From CAYZEZ01 sp964477295 (GTDB lineage: Bacteria; Bacteroidota; Bacteroidia; Bacteroidales; SM23-62), in NCBI GenBank assembly GCA_964477295.1, contig CAYZEZ010000092.1:1-15885 (forward strand): a stretch of 15,885 bases of DNA, read 5' to 3'. Positions within the stretch are counted from its first letter, which is position 1, and every line of letters begins with the position of its first letter. Below the pieces are notes generated by a model, which had not been told where the DNA came from, did not search any database, and worked only from the letters and a program-made list of their open reading frames with translations. Both the position numbers and the translations under genes were made by a program. Below are positions 15,801 through 15,885 of this stretch, in pieces.

Positions 15801-15885
15801 TAATCAGAAGGGGTAAAGGTGATTGAAAACGTTGAATCTCCCAAGGGCATTAAAATGGGCCTTTGCAGGTTGGCTCCTATTCCAT
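9899..15885 (-). CDS. Giant T9SS-secreted multidomain surface protein (5' end beyond window)
   Basis: The frame stays open to the right edge. The first ATG in the window (15848-15850) is internal: ten further in-frame codons precede it (ending LQRPIL), and no signal peptide follows it. From that Met, 1983 residues are visible. In order: a beta-sandwich fragment (1-60); three beta-sandwich repeats (64-385; STCGLT...TW); SprB (388-463); a FISUMP domain (465-668; IWMAQNLRS, CPTGYHLPSDMEW, SIRCVKD end); a CARDB-like domain (672-778); a Reg_prop-type propeller (786-1070; DGNLWFG, FDGTNWT); SprB (1077-1147); nine PKD repeats (1150-1888; W.FGDG); and a type A T9SS tail (1902-1983; VFPNPF, DIMGRK, GLYYIVL, LKVIIE). 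These are binding and structural modules, so a surface adhesin or filament is inferred. No enzyme motif is visible, and the true length exceeds 1994 residues. Confidence 0.9.
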   Translation of the reverse strand, partial: GIGANLQRPILMPLGDSTFSITFTPSDYYGTGAAEIRGIVMVFNNGIDWSEEGRAFATIGCDEIFIPLQVTPGIDCTSPIAVDTGIHVADHAGDVEQWFVYTAKMDGILEVSSCGLTAANTWLEIFADTCEGEHLGNSDDYCGPQSKMTVPTTTGKKYYIHWAPYYSPGTYNWSLSERASIPGELCSFAKPAFAGTNMADHTQHTDQWFTYTATMDGKMTLSTCGLTVENTWVDVWSGCNDMWLGGNDNGCEMGNQSEANIEISLGQTYYIKWSGIYTAGVYNWTLTEGPALPGEFCSNPFPAVLGMNNCPDSLPGSEWFSYTPAISANVNLSTCGLTDVYTWVRVYADCNDGLIDYADYVCKNQTALTVFMNAGITYYIEWISHTPGSYNWELSDMSVHYNKTNVSTYQGTDGTIDITVDGGQSPYSYMWTTMDGSGLVPANEDQTGLTAGTYEVLVTDNRAVTATMKITISQPYLPIMDFDGINYNTVFIGKAIWMAQNLRSMHYADGRLIPGNYMPNDDTLNTTDYGRLYTWAAAMDSSMIEMTQGVCPTGYHLPSDMEWQSMEVFLGMDGGQAAGNGWRGFDQGGMLKSPGTLLDTGLWESPNTFATNSSGFNAVPAGFRDEFGSFYLLGFEAYFWTSSQLYTGYSLLRNLSADMGGINRTYKNQEQAYSIRCVKDYDTDIELVHEIGDFDECNPGSDTIIILVANVGKDTIYNFDVTYSVDLVPIATDPVSQVLYPGDTIEYTFPSLVDLSTTEYQKTFSVSVNLVMESDQNGGNNSVAYSYKVYGDYADQPGWTSYNTCNGLNHPTVFSSLEDDDGNMWFGGFYGVQVFDGSGWTYYLPEDSIIGYAWEMIKDSKGNLWIGNETLESIVKYDGNEFVPHYNDAGDGGAECMYEDSDGNLWFGLYGAGIWKFDGTTWTKYTKDDGLLDNTVLSIGEDHAGNLLFATYAGISSFDGTNWTEYLVNGETVGGISEIFMDSHGNLWFTSSRTFYRFDGTNWFTYGVPEGINGTGEDIQEDAFGNIWFGGSAGLYKFDGTNWTNFSSADGLVIDNVYTIAISRDGDIWAGTYNGGLSRLDMPAAVWLDYTVTDVSTFGGNDGAIDLIVNGDFSPFTINWSNGAVTEDLTGLAAGIYHVTVTDNNSFTASKTITVKQPGPCDMNPDFAFDVTGNMVDFTTLTSGKGYFWDFGDGTSTNEPNPSHLYAFPDIYHVCLTVFDSVLNCSEEICYEITAGTVECAAEFSFIPDQSTMTTMQFTNESAGTANNYYWNFGDGEFSEKSDPVHKYYQPGIYEVCLYIFDTISGCQAEKCHIVDAGFVNLAADFAYVVDPDTRKVRFTDYSSGLIDSRYWTYGDGTYHIGGDTSHVYAIPGLYEVCLMVMDEATGDLAEVCKKIQVGEPSCGLDANFISFVDPSTKSITFADRSIGNANSWFWNFGDGTTSSRRNPIHVYKNAGIYEIRLSVRDTIKDCSDFIVKQIQVGEIDCFAKFSLNVNMKTRTISVVNSSSRNIENYFWTFGDGDYSTDFEPVHQFDNPGLYKISLTVLDSTGLCMDLAMKQVQVGTIECNARFSYFIDSISNTAQFTSHLIGDATNVLWFFGDGSSSTKLNPKHIFTAPGFYVVGLNTFNNVTECMDYYEEVVLVGSSGIDCRASFIYSANKLNRNIAFTNRSTGDISEYIWDFGDDSLSFKKNPVHNYMKGGYYYVCLTVVNSFGISNTSCDFVQVETDLTNDCLAKFIYTTDSSARSASFTDRSFGKPVDWLWNFGDKNTSLKRNPSHLYDEPGINLVKMAITSSGGCKSTAYALVNISAGDKGLYAGFGYAVDSINLKADSYPVDFIGVSLGDSKKFKWSFGDGKVDSTSMRPTHTYTSPGIYPVCFTVTNPVTSESSTSCDTVYVGVVEPSSVMPLTGQVSMIVFPNPFRDITVVKYYLPLQTFADLSVYDIMGRKISVLKRGTISAGIHEAILERDNLKAGLYYIVLTTPEGKAALKVIIE
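10187..12403 (-). repeat. Nine tandem PKD repeats
   Basis: Residues 1150-1888 (counting from the internal Met at 15850) are nine PKD units of about 80 residues. Each has a W.FGDG or close variant (WTYGDG in unit 3, WDFGDD in unit 7, WNFGDK in unit 8), then NP.H.Y...G.Y.V.L.V. Most begin with a Cys just before A.F. PKD domains are Ig-like spacers common in large surface proteins, and the array would hold the N-terminal domains away from the cell. Confidence 0.9.
12641..13495 (-). other. Reg_prop-type beta-propeller region
   Basis: Residues about 786-1070 of the giant protein contain six to seven units of about 40-45 residues with D..GN.WFG, then a short strand, FDG..WT.Y. This is the two-component-regulator propeller (Reg_prop) pattern. 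In regulators it is the periplasmic sensor of hybrid histidine kinases. Here it has no kinase and sits between CARDB-like and SprB modules, so it is probably a ligand-binding or structural part. Confidence 0.8.
13847..14458 (-). other. FISUMP (Fibrobacter succinogenes major paralogous) domain
   Basis: Residues about 465-668 show the family's usual order of motifs: an IG.A.WMAQNLR start, YGRLYTWAAAM, CPTGYHLPSD.EW, a Gly-rich middle, SGFNA.PAG.R, FWTSS, and a final SIRCVKD. The family is common in secreted proteins of Fibrobacteres and Bacteroidota, and its function is not established. Here it is internal, after an SprB repeat. Confidence 0.85.
14696..15661 (-). repeat. Three tandem beta-sandwich repeats (PPC-like)
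   Basis: Residues 64-167, 168-278 and 280-385 share W(F)xYT, a strand, S(S/T)CGLT...TW..(I/V), a Cys-containing turn, a later Cys, YYI.W, and a final G.YNW.L(S/T). Four Cys per unit suggest disulfides in an extracellular setting. The plan resembles bacterial pre-peptidase C-terminal-type domains, but the family assignment is inference. Confidence 0.75.

Noticed and set aside
15848..15850. ATG as true start of the giant protein gene
   Set aside because: The frame continues upstream to the window edge without a stop, and no signal peptide follows this Met although the protein has a T9SS tail.

Overview
The window looks like a chromosomal stretch of a Bacteroidota (Bacteroidetes) genome. Three of the five genes end in a type A C-terminal sorting domain of the type IX secretion system (T9SS), which is essentially confined to that phylum. 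The other two encode a secreted beta-helix-type protein and an exported TPR protein of kinds common there. The DNA is moderately AT-rich, with long AT-rich spacers and no clear Shine-Dalgarno sequences, which also fits. No gene identifies the genus.

All five genes lie on the minus strand, so transcription runs from right to left. In that order they are: (1) a giant multidomain surface protein whose start lies beyond the right edge (9899-15885; three beta-sandwich repeats, SprB, FISUMP, CARDB-like, Reg_prop propeller, SprB, nine PKD repeats, T9SS tail); (2) a 1370-residue protein with Rhs/YD-like tyrosine-rich repeats, five SprB repeats, two fibronectin-III-like domains and a T9SS tail (5417-9529); (3) an exported TPR protein of 398 residues (3996-5192); (4) a 1091-residue T9SS cargo with four copies of a calcium-site-like module, a propeller-like region, the same fibronectin-III-like pair and a T9SS tail (545-3820); (5) the N-terminus of a secreted beta-helix-like protein running off the left edge (1-400). 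The spacers are 144 to 369 bases, so the genes are probably separate transcription units rather than one tight operon.

The clearest non-coding signal is a pair of elements of almost equal length (150 and 152 bp) at 5259-5408 and 9725-9876. Both have imperfect 16-bp terminal inverted repeats related to GAGGCTGTCTCAAAAG and the same internal two-hairpin plan, but different sequence in the second hairpin. Each lies just past the stop codon of a giant secreted protein gene. They look like MITE-type elements.

I infer that the proteins work at or outside the cell surface, in adhesion, matrix building or gliding-type functions; no catalytic domain is visible in any of them. I found no tRNA, rRNA, CRISPR array, intact transposase or phage gene. 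I do not see a new enzymatic or defence system here. What merits a second look is the repeat-element pair, the modular protein architectures and several repeat-level irregularities.
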